36,230 nucleotides of DNA from Roseisolibacter sp. H3M3-2 (GTDB lineage: Bacteria; Gemmatimonadota; Gemmatimonadetes; Gemmatimonadales; Gemmatimonadaceae), in the NCBI RefSeq assembly GCF_029211165.1, contig NZ_JARGEK010000008.1, positions 1-36,230 on the forward strand. Reading direction: 5' to 3'. A program made the position numbers and the translations under genes. This document shows positions 29,943 through 36,230 of the stretch, piece by piece. The notes below the pieces were generated by a model, which was given only the letters and a program-made list of their open reading frames with translations, ran no database searches and was not told where the DNA came from. The number at the start of each line of letters is the position of its first letter. The stretch's first letter is position 1.

Positions 29943-32279
29943 ATGGCCCCGCCCTCCCCGCCCCCCGGCCGCCCCCCGGCGATCGTCGGGGTGATGCGCG
30001 GCGTGGGCGAGGTGATCACCGAGGCGGACGACGCCTTCCTCGCGATGGTCGGCTACTCGCGGGCGGACTTCGCGGCGGGGCGGATGAACTGGGCGGCCAT
30101 GACGCCGCCCGAGTACCTGCACCTCGACGCGGCGGGGATCCGGCAGGCCGCCGAGAGCGGCGGCTTCACGGTGCCGTACCGGAAGGAGTTCGTGCGCCAG
30201 GACGGCACGCGCGTGCCGGTGCTGCTGGTGTGCGCCTTCATCCCGGGGACGCGCGGCGCCTGGATGGGGTACGTGGTCGACCTGTCGCCGCCCGAGTCGC
30301 GGCGCCCCGAGGCCGCCGACGCGCACGCCCCGCTGGGCGGGGAGCCGCTGCCGCGCGAGTTCTACGACCGGCTGGTGGCGCAGCTGGTGGCGGAGCGCAC
30401 GCGCACGCAGGCGATGCTCGACGGCGCCGACGCGCTGATCTGGGCGGTGGACGCGCAGTTCCACCTGCTCGCCGCCAACGCGGCGTTCCAGCGCGCGCAG
30501 GTGGCGGTGCGCGGGCGCCCGTTCGCGGTCGGCGAGTCGGTGCAGGCGGCGGAGTACGGCGACGCGGTGCTCGAGCAGTGGCGCGCGGTGTACGGGCGCG
30601 TGATGGCGGGCGAGCGGGTGGCGCTCGACTCCGAGGCGGGGATCGGCGACGAGACGCGCCACTTCGAGGCGGTGATCTCGCCGATGCTCGACGCGCGGCG
30701 CGAGGTCGCGGGCGCGACGGGGGTGGCGCGCGACGTGACCGCGCAGCGCCGCGCCGAGGCCGCGCTGCGCGCCAGCGAGACGCGCTTCCGCGCGCTGGCC
30801 GCCGCCTCGCCACTGGGCGTGTTCCAGGTGGACCGCGACGGGGTGCTGCTGTACGCGAACCCGCGGGTGCGCGAGATCTGGCGCATCCCGGAGCCGGAGG
30901 AGTTCGCGTCGGCGCGCGTGTTCGGGGCGGTGCACCCGGACGACCGCGCGCGCGCGTACGCGGCCTGGGAGCGCGCGCTCGCCACCGGCGTCGGGGCGGA
31001 GCAGGAGTTCCGCCTGCGCCTCGCCGACGGCGCCGAGCGGCACCTGCGGGCGCAGATGGCGCCGCTGCGCGAGGGGGAGCGCGTCACCGGCTTCGTGGGC
31101 ACGGTCGACGACGACACGGAGCGCCACGCGCTGGAGCAGCGGGTGCGGCAGACCGAGCGCATGGAGTCGCTCGGCACGCTGGCCGGCGGGATCGCGCACG
31201 ACTTCAACAACATGCTCGGCGTGGTGCTCGGCCACACGGAGGTGGCGCTCGCCGAGTCGGCGGCGCTGGCCGGGGCGAGCGCCGAGCTGCGCGAGTCGCT
31301 GGAGGAGGTGCGCACGGCGAGCCTGCGGGCGCGCGACCTGGTGCGCCAGATCCTCACCTTCAGCCGCCGCACCGAGCAGGGGCGGGCGCCGGTGGACCTG
31401 CGCGCGCTGACGGTGGAGAGCATGCGGCTGCTGCGCCCGATGCTCCCGGCGAACGTGCGGCTGGAGCTCGCCCTCCCCGACCACGCGGTGACGGTGCTCG
31501 GCGACGCCTCGGCGCTGCAGCAGGTGCTGGTGAACCTGGTGACGAACGCCGAGCACGCGATGCGCGCCACCGGCGGCGGGCTGCTGTCGGTGTCGCTGGA
31601 GGCGCGGCGCGACGGGGCGCCGCGGGCGCGGCTCGCGGTGCGCGACACGGGGAGCGGGATCGCGCCGGCGGCGCGCGCGCGGCTGTTCGACCCGTTCTTC
31701 ACCACCAAGCCGACGGGCGAGGGGACGGGGATGGGGCTCGCCGTCGCGCACGGCGTGGTGACGTCGCACGGCGGGTCGATCGCGGTCGAGGAGCCGCCGG
31801 GGCGCGGGGCGGCGTTCGTCGTGACGCTCCCGCTGGCGCCGGGCGCGCCGGCCCCCGCCCCCGAGGCCGCGCCGGCGCCGCGCGGGCAGGGGCGCGTGGT
31901 GCTGGTGGAGGACGAGCCGGCGCTGGCGCGCTTCGCCACGCAGGCGCTGACGCGCGCCGGCTACGACGTCACCTGCGTGCACGACGGCGAGAGCGCGCTG
32001 CGGCTGTTCGACGACGCGGCGCGCGCGGTGGACGTGGTGGTGAGCGACGTGACGATGCCCGGGATGAGCGGCGACCGGCTGGCGCGCGAGCTGCGCCGCC
32101 TGCGCCCGACGCTCCCGGTGATCCTCACCACCGGGTTCAGCCACCTCATCACCCCCGAGTCGGTGCACGAGCTCGGGGTGGCGGCGCTGCTGCAGAAGCC
32201 GTTCGGCGCGCGCGAGCTGGTGGCGGCGGTGCGCACGGCGCTCGACGCGGCGCCCGGCGCGCCGCCTACCGCGACGTGA
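29943..32279 (+). CDS. Hybrid sensor histidine kinase, PAS-PAS-PAS-HisKA-HATPase-REC
   Basis: This 778-residue soluble protein has no membrane helix. PAS-like units lie at about 14-115 (ITEADDAFLAMVGYSRADF), 150-270 (ADALIWAVDAQFHLLAANAAF...GVARDVTAQRRAE) and 280-395 (FRALAAASPLGVFQVDRDGVLLYANPRV). The kinase H-box is GGIAHDFNNMLGVVLGH (His419), followed by VLVNLVTNAEHAM, DTGSGI and GTGMGLAV. The C-terminal receiver has VLVEDEP, VVVSDVTMPGMSG (Asp702) and LLQKPFG. The HDFNN box is typical of cytoplasmic PAS kinases. A phosphorelay to an unknown partner is likely. It overlaps the next convergent gene by 14 bp. Confidence 0.95.
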   Translation: MAPPSPPPGRPPAIVGVMRGVGEVITEADDAFLAMVGYSRADFAAGRMNWAAMTPPEYLHLDAAGIRQAAESGGFTVPYRKEFVRQDGTRVPVLLVCAFIPGTRGAWMGYVVDLSPPESRRPEAADAHAPLGGEPLPREFYDRLVAQLVAERTRTQAMLDGADALIWAVDAQFHLLAANAAFQRAQVAVRGRPFAVGESVQAAEYGDAVLEQWRAVYGRVMAGERVALDSEAGIGDETRHFEAVISPMLDARREVAGATGVARDVTAQRRAEAALRASETRFRALAAASPLGVFQVDRDGVLLYANPRVREIWRIPEPEEFASARVFGAVHPDDRARAYAAWERALATGVGAEQEFRLRLADGAERHLRAQMAPLREGERVTGFVGTVDDDTERHALEQRVRQTERMESLGTLAGGIAHDFNNMLGVVLGHTEVALAESAALAGASAELRESLEEVRTASLRARDLVRQILTFSRRTEQGRAPVDLRALTVESMRLLRPMLPANVRLELALPDHAVTVLGDASALQQVLVNLVTNAEHAMRATGGGLLSVSLEARRDGAPRARLAVRDTGSGIAPAARARLFDPFFTTKPTGEGTGMGLAVAHGVVTSHGGSIAVEEPPGRGAAFVVTLPLAPGAPAPAPEAAPAPRGQGRVVLVEDEPALARFATQALTRAGYDVTCVHDGESALRLFDDAARAVDVVVSDVTMPGMSGDRLARELRRLRPTLPVILTTGFSHLITPESVHELGVAALLQKPFGARELVAAVRTALDAAPGAPPTAT

Positions 32280-33153
32280 TCGCGAAGTCGATCAGCACGC
32301 CCGACACGAAGCGCGCGGCCACGTCGACGCCGTCCTTCCGGTAGGTCCGGCGCACGAGCGTCAGCGTCCCCTCGCGCGACTCGGCGGCCGTGGCGGCGGG
32401 GCCGAGCAGCGCCTCGACCTCCTCGAGGAGCAGCCCCTTGCGGAGCCCGGCGACGCCCGGCGCGGCCGCGGGCTTCGCGGCGGGCGCCGCGCCCGAGGCG
32501 GCGGCGCCCTCGAAGTCGACGTACGCGGCCAGGGCGCGCGTCACCCCGTCGGGCGTCAGCGCCTCGGCGGGCAGCCCGCCGCGGTAGCGCACGTTGAAGC
32601 GGCTCCCCGCCTCGGCGCGCCGCGCCCGCAGCAGCGTCTCGCGCGCGACGTTGGCCTGCTGCGCCTCGGCGGCGGCGCGCGCGTTCTCGCGCTCGCGCGC
32701 CGCGCGCAGGGCGTCGAGGTCGCGCTGCAGCCGCGTGCGCAGCGCGCGGTCGCCGGTGGACTTCACCGAGTCGCGCAGCGCCCGCTCGGCCCGCGACTCG
32801 CCCACCGCGGCGGGGGTGACGTCGGAGCCCGACCAGTCGCCGAGCGTGCCGTAGCCGCCGCCGCCGAGCTGGAACTCGACGTGCGAGTTCTTCTTGACGA
32901 CGACCTTGGTGACCATGACGCGCTGCCCGATGCGGAGCGCGGGGCCGAACTCCTTGAGCCGCTCCGCGACCTCGCGCGCGTCGAGCGGCGCCCCGTCCTG
33001 CGGGTACACGTCGACGCCGCGGCTGGTGGCGGGCATGTCGAGGCGCACGGTGACGGTGCGCCCCTCGAACGCGCGGCGCAGCGCGGCCTCGTCCTGCGCG
33101 GCGGCGGGGGCCGCGACGAGGAGGGCCAGGAGGATGCCGAGGGTCGGTCGCAT
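32266..33153 (-). CDS. Exported protein of unknown function
   Basis: This 295-residue protein has a signal peptide (MRPTLGILLALLVAAPAAAQ). The early domain reads GRTVTVRLDMPATSRGVDVYPQDGAPLDAREVAERLKEFGPALRIGQRVMVTKVVVKKNSHVEFQLGGGGYG, a beta-rich unit. Residues about 125-180 form a charged helix likely to be a coiled coil (RLQRDLDALRAARERENARAAAEAQQ). The last 60 residues (LRKGLLLEEVEALLGPAATAAESREGTLTLVRRTYRKDGVDVAARFVSGVLIDFAI) resemble small beta-lactamase-inhibitor-like or SmpA/OmlA-like modules. I cannot name a family. The start is the ATG before the signal sequence. Confidence 0.8.
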   Translation of the reverse strand: MRPTLGILLALLVAAPAAAQDEAALRRAFEGRTVTVRLDMPATSRGVDVYPQDGAPLDAREVAERLKEFGPALRIGQRVMVTKVVVKKNSHVEFQLGGGGYGTLGDWSGSDVTPAAVGESRAERALRDSVKSTGDRALRTRLQRDLDALRAARERENARAAAEAQQANVARETLLRARRAEAGSRFNVRYRGGLPAEALTPDGVTRALAAYVDFEGAAASGAAPAAKPAAAPGVAGLRKGLLLEEVEALLGPAATAAESREGTLTLVRRTYRKDGVDVAARFVSGVLIDFAITSR

Positions 33154-33214
33154 GGACCACGATGCGGGCGCGCGGGGGCGGGCGCATGGGTCGGGCAACC
33201 CCTGAAAAGCATTC

Positions 33215-33287
33215 GACAGGATTGACAGGAAACCGGGGGAAAGACTGTAGCCTCGAGTCTTTCCCCCGGTTTCCTGTCAATCCTGTC
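33215..33287 (-). repeat. Hairpin element P4, overlapping the DUF3303 gene 3' end
   Basis: A perfect 32-bp inverted repeat (33215-33246 and 33256-33287) has a 9-nt loop. The outer arm is GACAGGATTGACAG, with a repeated GACAGG word; the inner core is GAAACCGGGGGAAAGACT, shared with P3 apart from one base. Read from the DUF3303 gene, AAGAGCTTC precedes it, matching AAGAGCTTT before P3. The right arm encodes the last codons and stop of the DUF3303 protein. The rest of 33154-33276 shows no gene. Confidence 0.93.
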
Positions 33288-33561
33288 TGAAGCTCTTGCC
33301 GAGCACCCGCCCCCTCGCCTCGTCGGAGGTCAGCACCTCGTGCACCTCGAAGGCGACCAGATCCTCCCACGCGGCGATCCACGCGTCGAGCTGCGCGCGA
33401 TCGTCCCCCTCCATCACCTGCCAGCACGTCGCGAGATCCTCGCTCACCCACGATGCGACGTAGCGCAGGCCGTCGGGGGCGAGGCGGCCGCGCTCGGCGA
33501 AGCGGCGGTAGACGGGCGCGGGGTCGCCGTCGCGGAAGCGCTCGACGATCAGCCAGCGCAC
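33277..33561 (-). CDS. DUF3303-family protein
   Basis: This 94-residue cytoplasmic protein shows the DUF3303 pattern throughout: MRWLIVERFRDGDPAPVYRRFAERGRLAPDGLRYVASWV, then EDLATCWQVMEGDD, LDAWIAAWEDLVAFEVHEVLTSDEA. It is a small ferredoxin-like fold of unknown role. The start is GTG at 33561, inside the end of the Nudix gene (13-bp overlap), so translation is probably coupled. The C-terminal KSFRQD and stop codon are provided by hairpin P4 and its flank, so the original end of the gene was likely overwritten. Confidence 0.88.
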   Translation of the reverse strand: MRWLIVERFRDGDPAPVYRRFAERGRLAPDGLRYVASWVSEDLATCWQVMEGDDRAQLDAWIAAWEDLVAFEVHEVLTSDEARGRVLGKSFRQD

Positions 33562-33998
33562 GTGCCGAGCTCGCGCAGCAGGGCGTACAGCCCGTCGGGG
33601 TAGAGCGGCGGGCCGCCGGGGGCGAAGGTCGCGAGCGGCATCCAGCGGGCCTCGAAGCGGACGCCGTTCGACTCGACGCCGAGCAGCGGGGCGCGGTCGT
33701 AGAGCGTCGGGTCGGCGAGGCGGGCGTCGAAGACGAAGACGATCTCGTGCCCCGGCGCCCCCTCGTACGTGAAGACGTTCTCCAGCACGCCCAGGCGGCG
33801 CACGTCGGCCACCTCGACGCCGACCTCCTCGCGCAGCTCGCGGACGACCGCGTCGGCGGCCCGCTCGCCGAACTCGATCTCGCCGCCGAGCGGGCCGTAG
33901 AAGGTCTCCCCCTTCACCGCGTCGGTCGCGGCGTTGACGAGGATCGCGTCGCCGCGCGCGCAGACGCAGACGGCCTTGGGGCGGACGCGCGCGGTCAC
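33549..33998 (-). CDS. Nudix hydrolase
   Basis: This 149-residue cytoplasmic protein has the Nudix box GGEIEFGERAADAVVRELREEVGVEV at about 38-63, with the G-x5-E-x7-REUxEExGU residues intact. The box binds the metal and cleaves nucleoside diphosphate-linked substrates. The N-terminus has KAVCVCARGDAILV, and the C-terminal half has VFTYEGAPGHEIVFVFDARL and FEARWMPLATF, as in many broad Nudix proteins; the substrate cannot be read from sequence. The GTG start overlaps the stop of the upstream membrane-protein gene by 4 nt (GTGA). Confidence 0.92.
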   Translation of the reverse strand: MTARVRPKAVCVCARGDAILVNAATDAVKGETFYGPLGGEIEFGERAADAVVRELREEVGVEVADVRRLGVLENVFTYEGAPGHEIVFVFDARLADPTLYDRAPLLGVESNGVRFEARWMPLATFAPGGPPLYPDGLYALLRELGTCAG

Positions 33999-34372
33999 GG
34001 CCCGTCGGCGGCGGCGAGCACCAGCGCGCCCGGGACGACGAAGATCAGGAAGAACGGGTTCCAGCCGCCGGTGGCGAGCGCGTACACGCCGAACGCGGCG
34101 TAGGCGGCGCCGAGCACGCGCAGCGCGCGCATCGACGGCGCGGCCCCGCGCAGCCGCTCGGCGAACGCCCAGCAGGCCAGCACGCCGAAGGCGAGGATCA
34201 TCGCGCCGCCGAACAGCCAGCCGATGCGCACCCCCGCCACGAGGTCGGCGGGCGCGCCGGCGGCGACGAGCTGCCCGCGCATGCCCGGCCAGCCGAGGAG
34301 GGAGTGCATCGCGGCGCTGGCGAGCAGCACGACGCCGGCGGCGAGGCCGAGCGCGGGGCGGAGGCGGGACAC
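33995..34372 (-). CDS. Small integral membrane protein
   Basis: This 125-residue protein has four hydrophobic segments at about 5-23, 48-70, 83-100 and 104-120. The pattern is LGLAAGVVLLASAAMHSLLGWPGMRGQL, then GVRIGWLFGGAMILAFGVLACW, VLGAAYAAFGVYALA and FFLIFVVPGALVL. I do not recognise a family or function. The GTG at 34372 is chosen as start because the frame upstream looks non-coding; no Shine-Dalgarno is seen. It heads a minus-strand set with the Nudix and DUF3303 genes. Confidence 0.8.
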   Translation of the reverse strand: MSRLRPALGLAAGVVLLASAAMHSLLGWPGMRGQLVAAGAPADLVAGVRIGWLFGGAMILAFGVLACWAFAERLRGAAPSMRALRVLGAAYAAFGVYALATGGWNPFFLIFVVPGALVLAAADGP

Positions 34373-34488
34373 GGCGGGCGGCGGGAGGGGGGCCGGCGGG
34401 GGAGGGACGGTGACGATGGCGCCGCGGATGGCGCCGCGCCAGCCGGCGGCGCAGAATGGGGCCGCACCCCTTCACCGGAGACGGAGCG

Positions 34489-34872
34489 ATGGACGAGCGC
34501 GCGCGGCGCGGCGCCGGCGGCACCCCGGGCGGCATCGGCGAGTTCCTGCTCGGCGCCGCGCTCGCGGTGGCCGGCGGCTGGCTGCTCACCAACCAGGTGA
34601 CGGTGAGCAGCGGCTACTGGCAGCTGTGGGGGATGAGCGCGTTCGGGCTGTCGCTGCTCCCGCTGCTGCTCGGCATCGGGCTGCTGTTCTTCGACGGGCG
34701 GTCGGCGTGGGGGTGGGTGCTGACCGCCGGCGGCGCGGTGATCATCCTGACCGGCATCGTCACCAACCTGCACGTCTACTTCCGCCCGACGAGCCTCTTC
34801 AACACGCTGGTCATGCTCGGGCTGCTGGCCGCGGGCGTGGGGCTGATCGCGCGGTCGCTGCGCGCGCATTGA
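34489..34872 (+). CDS. Membrane protein with four predicted helices
   Basis: This 127-residue protein has hydrophobic segments at about 17-35 (EFLLGAALAVAGGWLLT), 47-67 (FGLSLLPLLLGIGLLFF), 72-92 (WGWVLTAGGAVIILTGIV) and 103-122 (LVMLGLLAAGVGLIA). The family is unknown to me. The ATG at 34489 is preferred over the ATG 33 bp upstream because ACGGAG stands three to eight bases before it. The last 62 bp overlap the convergent PepSY gene, which is long for a convergent overlap. Confidence 0.8.
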   Translation: MDERARRGAGGTPGGIGEFLLGAALAVAGGWLLTNQVTVSSGYWQLWGMSAFGLSLLPLLLGIGLLFFDGRSAWGWVLTAGGAVIILTGIVTNLHVYFRPTSLFNTLVMLGLLAAGVGLIARSLRAH

Positions 34873-35365
34873 GGCGCCGCTGCCGGATGGGGAGCAGGAA
34901 GAGGTAGATCCCCGTCACCCAGAGCCCGAGCACGACCACGGCCACCGGCAGGAAGACCCACGTCTTCGCGGCGTCGGCGAAGAACGAGCCGTCGTGCAGC
35001 TGCTCGATCAGGTCGGAGCGGCGGTAGGCCGTCTGCAGCACCGCGCCGGTGGCGGCGTCGAGCTGCACCTCCCAGCGCGAGTGGCCGATCACCTTGATCA
35101 GCTTCTTGCCGGGGCGCACGTCGACGCGGTCGACGTCGTCCCACGTGCGGATCCCGGCCTCGGGGACCGCCTGCACGCGCGCCAGGACGTCGGGGAGCGT
35201 CAGCGCGGGCGCGCCCGTGCCGCGGTGCTCGGGCGGCTGCACCCACGTCACCTGCTTCTTCACCTGCAGGAGCAGGCCGGTGCAGAGCACGAGCAGGAAC
35301 GGGAGCGCGATCGCCGCCGAGCCCCAGCGGTGCAGCTTGCGGTTCCAGACGCGAGGGTTCGGCAT
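34811..35365 (-). CDS. PepSY-associated membrane protein
   Basis: This 184-residue protein has an N-terminal HRWGSAAIALPFLLVLCTGLLLQVKKQ membrane helix with the His-Arg-Trp start common in PepSY_TM proteins. A periplasmic PepSY-like domain follows at about 50-125 (LPDVLARVQAVPE, RVDVRPGKKLIKVIGHSRWEVQLDAATGAVL). A second helix is WVFLPVAVVVLGLWVTGIYLFLLPI. Such proteins are often linked to iron or peptidase control. The C-terminal 20 residues, rich in Ala/Arg, lie in the overlap with the convergent membrane-protein gene. Confidence 0.88.
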   Translation of the reverse strand: MPNPRVWNRKLHRWGSAAIALPFLLVLCTGLLLQVKKQVTWVQPPEHRGTGAPALTLPDVLARVQAVPEAGIRTWDDVDRVDVRPGKKLIKVIGHSRWEVQLDAATGAVLQTAYRRSDLIEQLHDGSFFADAAKTWVFLPVAVVVLGLWVTGIYLFLLPIRQRRLNARAATARSAPRPRPAARA

Positions 35366-35374
35366 GCGGCCAGG

Positions 35375-35623
35375 CTATTCCGGTGGGGGTTCGAGCGCCG
35401 CGAGCACGGCGGCGGTGCCGGCGCCGTCGGGGAGGGTGCGCAGCACCGCGAGCAGGGTGAGGACGTCGACGCCCACCGCCGCGTCGTCGTCGGCGCCGTC
35501 GTCGTCGCCGAGGAGCGCGGCGTCGAGCGCGTCCCAGTCGGCGCCGACGCGCGCCATCTCGTCGTCGATCGCCGCCATCGCCTCCTCGACGCGGTCGGCG
35601 AAGTCGTCGCGCGGCGCGGTCAC
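35375..35623 (-). CDS. Small acidic protein of unknown function
   Basis: This 82-residue protein (about a quarter Asp/Glu) has helices DDFADRVEEAMAAIDDEMARVGADWDALDAALLGDDDG and VGVDVLTLLAVLRTLPDGAGTAAVLAAL. I recognise no family. The GTG start overlaps the GNAT gene stop by 4 nt, so the two are translated together. It could be a partner of that acetyltransferase, from position only. Confidence 0.65.
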   Translation of the reverse strand: MTAPRDDFADRVEEAMAAIDDEMARVGADWDALDAALLGDDDGADDDAAVGVDVLTLLAVLRTLPDGAGTAAVLAALEPPPE

Positions 35624-36213
35624 GGGCGCCGCGCCACGTCGCGCTCGAAGCAGTGGAAGGGGAGCGGGCGGCGCGGGAAGCGCACCTGCCCCGCCTCGTG
35701 GTAGCCGCGCCTGCGGTACAGCGCGGCCGACCCGGGGTTCCCCGTGTACGCGTCGAGGCGCACGCTCGCGTAGCCGTGGCGCGCCGCCAGCGCCTCGACG
35801 TGCGCCATGAGCGCGGAGCCGATGCCGCCCCCCTGCACGTCGGGGTCGACGACGAGGCGGTGCACCACCAGCGCGGGCTCGGCGCCCCGCCACGGGACGT
35901 CGGCGTACGCCGCGTCCTGCCGCCCGTCGGCGGCCACCGCGCCGACCACGCGCCCGGCGCGGCGCGCCACGAACAGCGTCCCCGCCGCGACGTCGGCCGC
36001 GACGTCGGCGCGCGTCGGGTAGACGGCGTCCCACTGCGGCACCCCGGCGGCGGCGAGGGCGTCGCGGCAGCGCGCGATCACCCCGAACGCCGCGTCGACG
36101 TCGGTCGCGTCGGCGCGCCGCACCTCGAGGTCGGGGGCGGGGACCGCGTCGTCGGGCCACGCCGCGTCGACGGCCTCGCGCAGCGCGCGGGCGCGGGCGG
36201 CGAGCGCGCCCAC
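35620..36213 (-). CDS. GNAT-family N-acetyltransferase
   Basis: The visible protein is 197 residues. The GNAT fold spans about 30-190, with EVRRADATDVDAAFGVIARCRDALAAAG, GTLFVARRAGRVVGAVAAD, and the acetyl-CoA binding motif VVHRLVVDPDVQGGGIGSALMAHVEALAARHGYASVRLDAYTGNPGSAALYRRRGY (Q-x-x-G-x-G/A region). Substrate is unknown. The GTG at 36213 is the last start inside the window; the frame stays open to the window edge, so a start further upstream is possible. Confidence 0.9.
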   Translation of the reverse strand: MGALAARARALREAVDAAWPDDAVPAPDLEVRRADATDVDAAFGVIARCRDALAAAGVPQWDAVYPTRADVAADVAAGTLFVARRAGRVVGAVAADGRQDAAYADVPWRGAEPALVVHRLVVDPDVQGGGIGSALMAHVEALAARHGYASVRLDAYTGNPGSAALYRRRGYHEAGQVRFPRRPLPFHCFERDVARRP

Positions 36214-36230
36214 GGGCGACCAGCTCGCGC

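Noticed and set aside
1-36230. rRNA, tRNA, riboswitch, replication origin or prophage
   Set aside because: No conserved RNA core, cloverleaf, DnaA-box cluster, integrase or structural phage gene was recognised when reading both strands.

Overview
The window is about 36 kb of very GC-rich (roughly three quarters G+C by eye) bacterial chromosome with dense, often overlapping genes and many GTG starts. Signal peptides, Tat signals, lipoboxes, an outer-membrane porin and two PEP-CTERM proteins point to a didermic soil or water bacterium. The gene mix (GMC dehydrogenase with gluconate-dehydrogenase-subunit-3, Gfo/Idh/MocA, DUF1080, NupG-like permease, PEP-CTERM proteins, TldD/TldE) suggests Gemmatimonadota. 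That placement is an inference from gene content, not from a marker gene. I found no rRNA, tRNA, CRISPR array, transposase, integrase or phage gene.

Layout. 1-1.9 kb: ankyrin protein (-) and VOC protein (+), divergent. 1.95-8.9 kb (-): a transport operon reading NTF2-like secreted protein, double-ATPase ABC protein, zincin-like lipoprotein, two nucleoside/BMP-type permeases and an ACT-domain protein. The expected BMP substrate-binding lipoprotein is absent, and a 788-residue lipoprotein with HELAH sits in the operon instead. 8.9-9.9 kb (+): SET-domain protein and a small partner. 9.9-11.2 kb (-): response regulator, DinB-like and YciI-like proteins. 11.2-19.6 kb (+): a seven-gene, mostly translationally coupled sugar-oxidation operon (Tat/lipoprotein isomerase, GMC dehydrogenase, its subunit 3, two Gfo/Idh/MocA oxidoreductases, DUF1080 lipoprotein, MFS permease), consistent with a 3-keto-sugar route. 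19.7-24.2 kb: an orphan MbcA/ParS/Xre-type toxin-binding domain, a 42-residue membrane microprotein, a short unknown, two PEP-CTERM proteins and a membrane histidine kinase. 24.4-29.9 kb (+): secreted asparaginase, Tat-exported TldD, TldE and a porin. 29.9-36.2 kb: a PAS-PAS-PAS-HK-REC hybrid kinase, then small enzymes and membrane proteins (DUF3303, Nudix, PepSY, GNAT).

The most unusual feature is a set of nine large hairpin elements. Eight lie at or near the 3' ends of genes. One lies in frame inside the ABC ATPase, where it encodes the linker between the two ATPase domains. Two pairs share a core (P1/P2 and P3/P4), yet each copy has its own outer arms that are perfectly self-complementary and differ from the partner copy. 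In both pairs the core has the same orientation relative to the gene it follows. In two cases the hairpin supplies the last codons and the stop of the gene. Most of the others have arms built from 7-8 bp tandem words mirrored across a loop.

A second pattern is promoter placement. The starts of the membrane kinase, asparaginase, porin and hybrid kinase lie only 6-7 nt after a -10-like box (TAGCTT or GATACT). For the first two a TTGCC(G/C) -35 box stands exactly 16 nt upstream. These look like leaderless transcripts.
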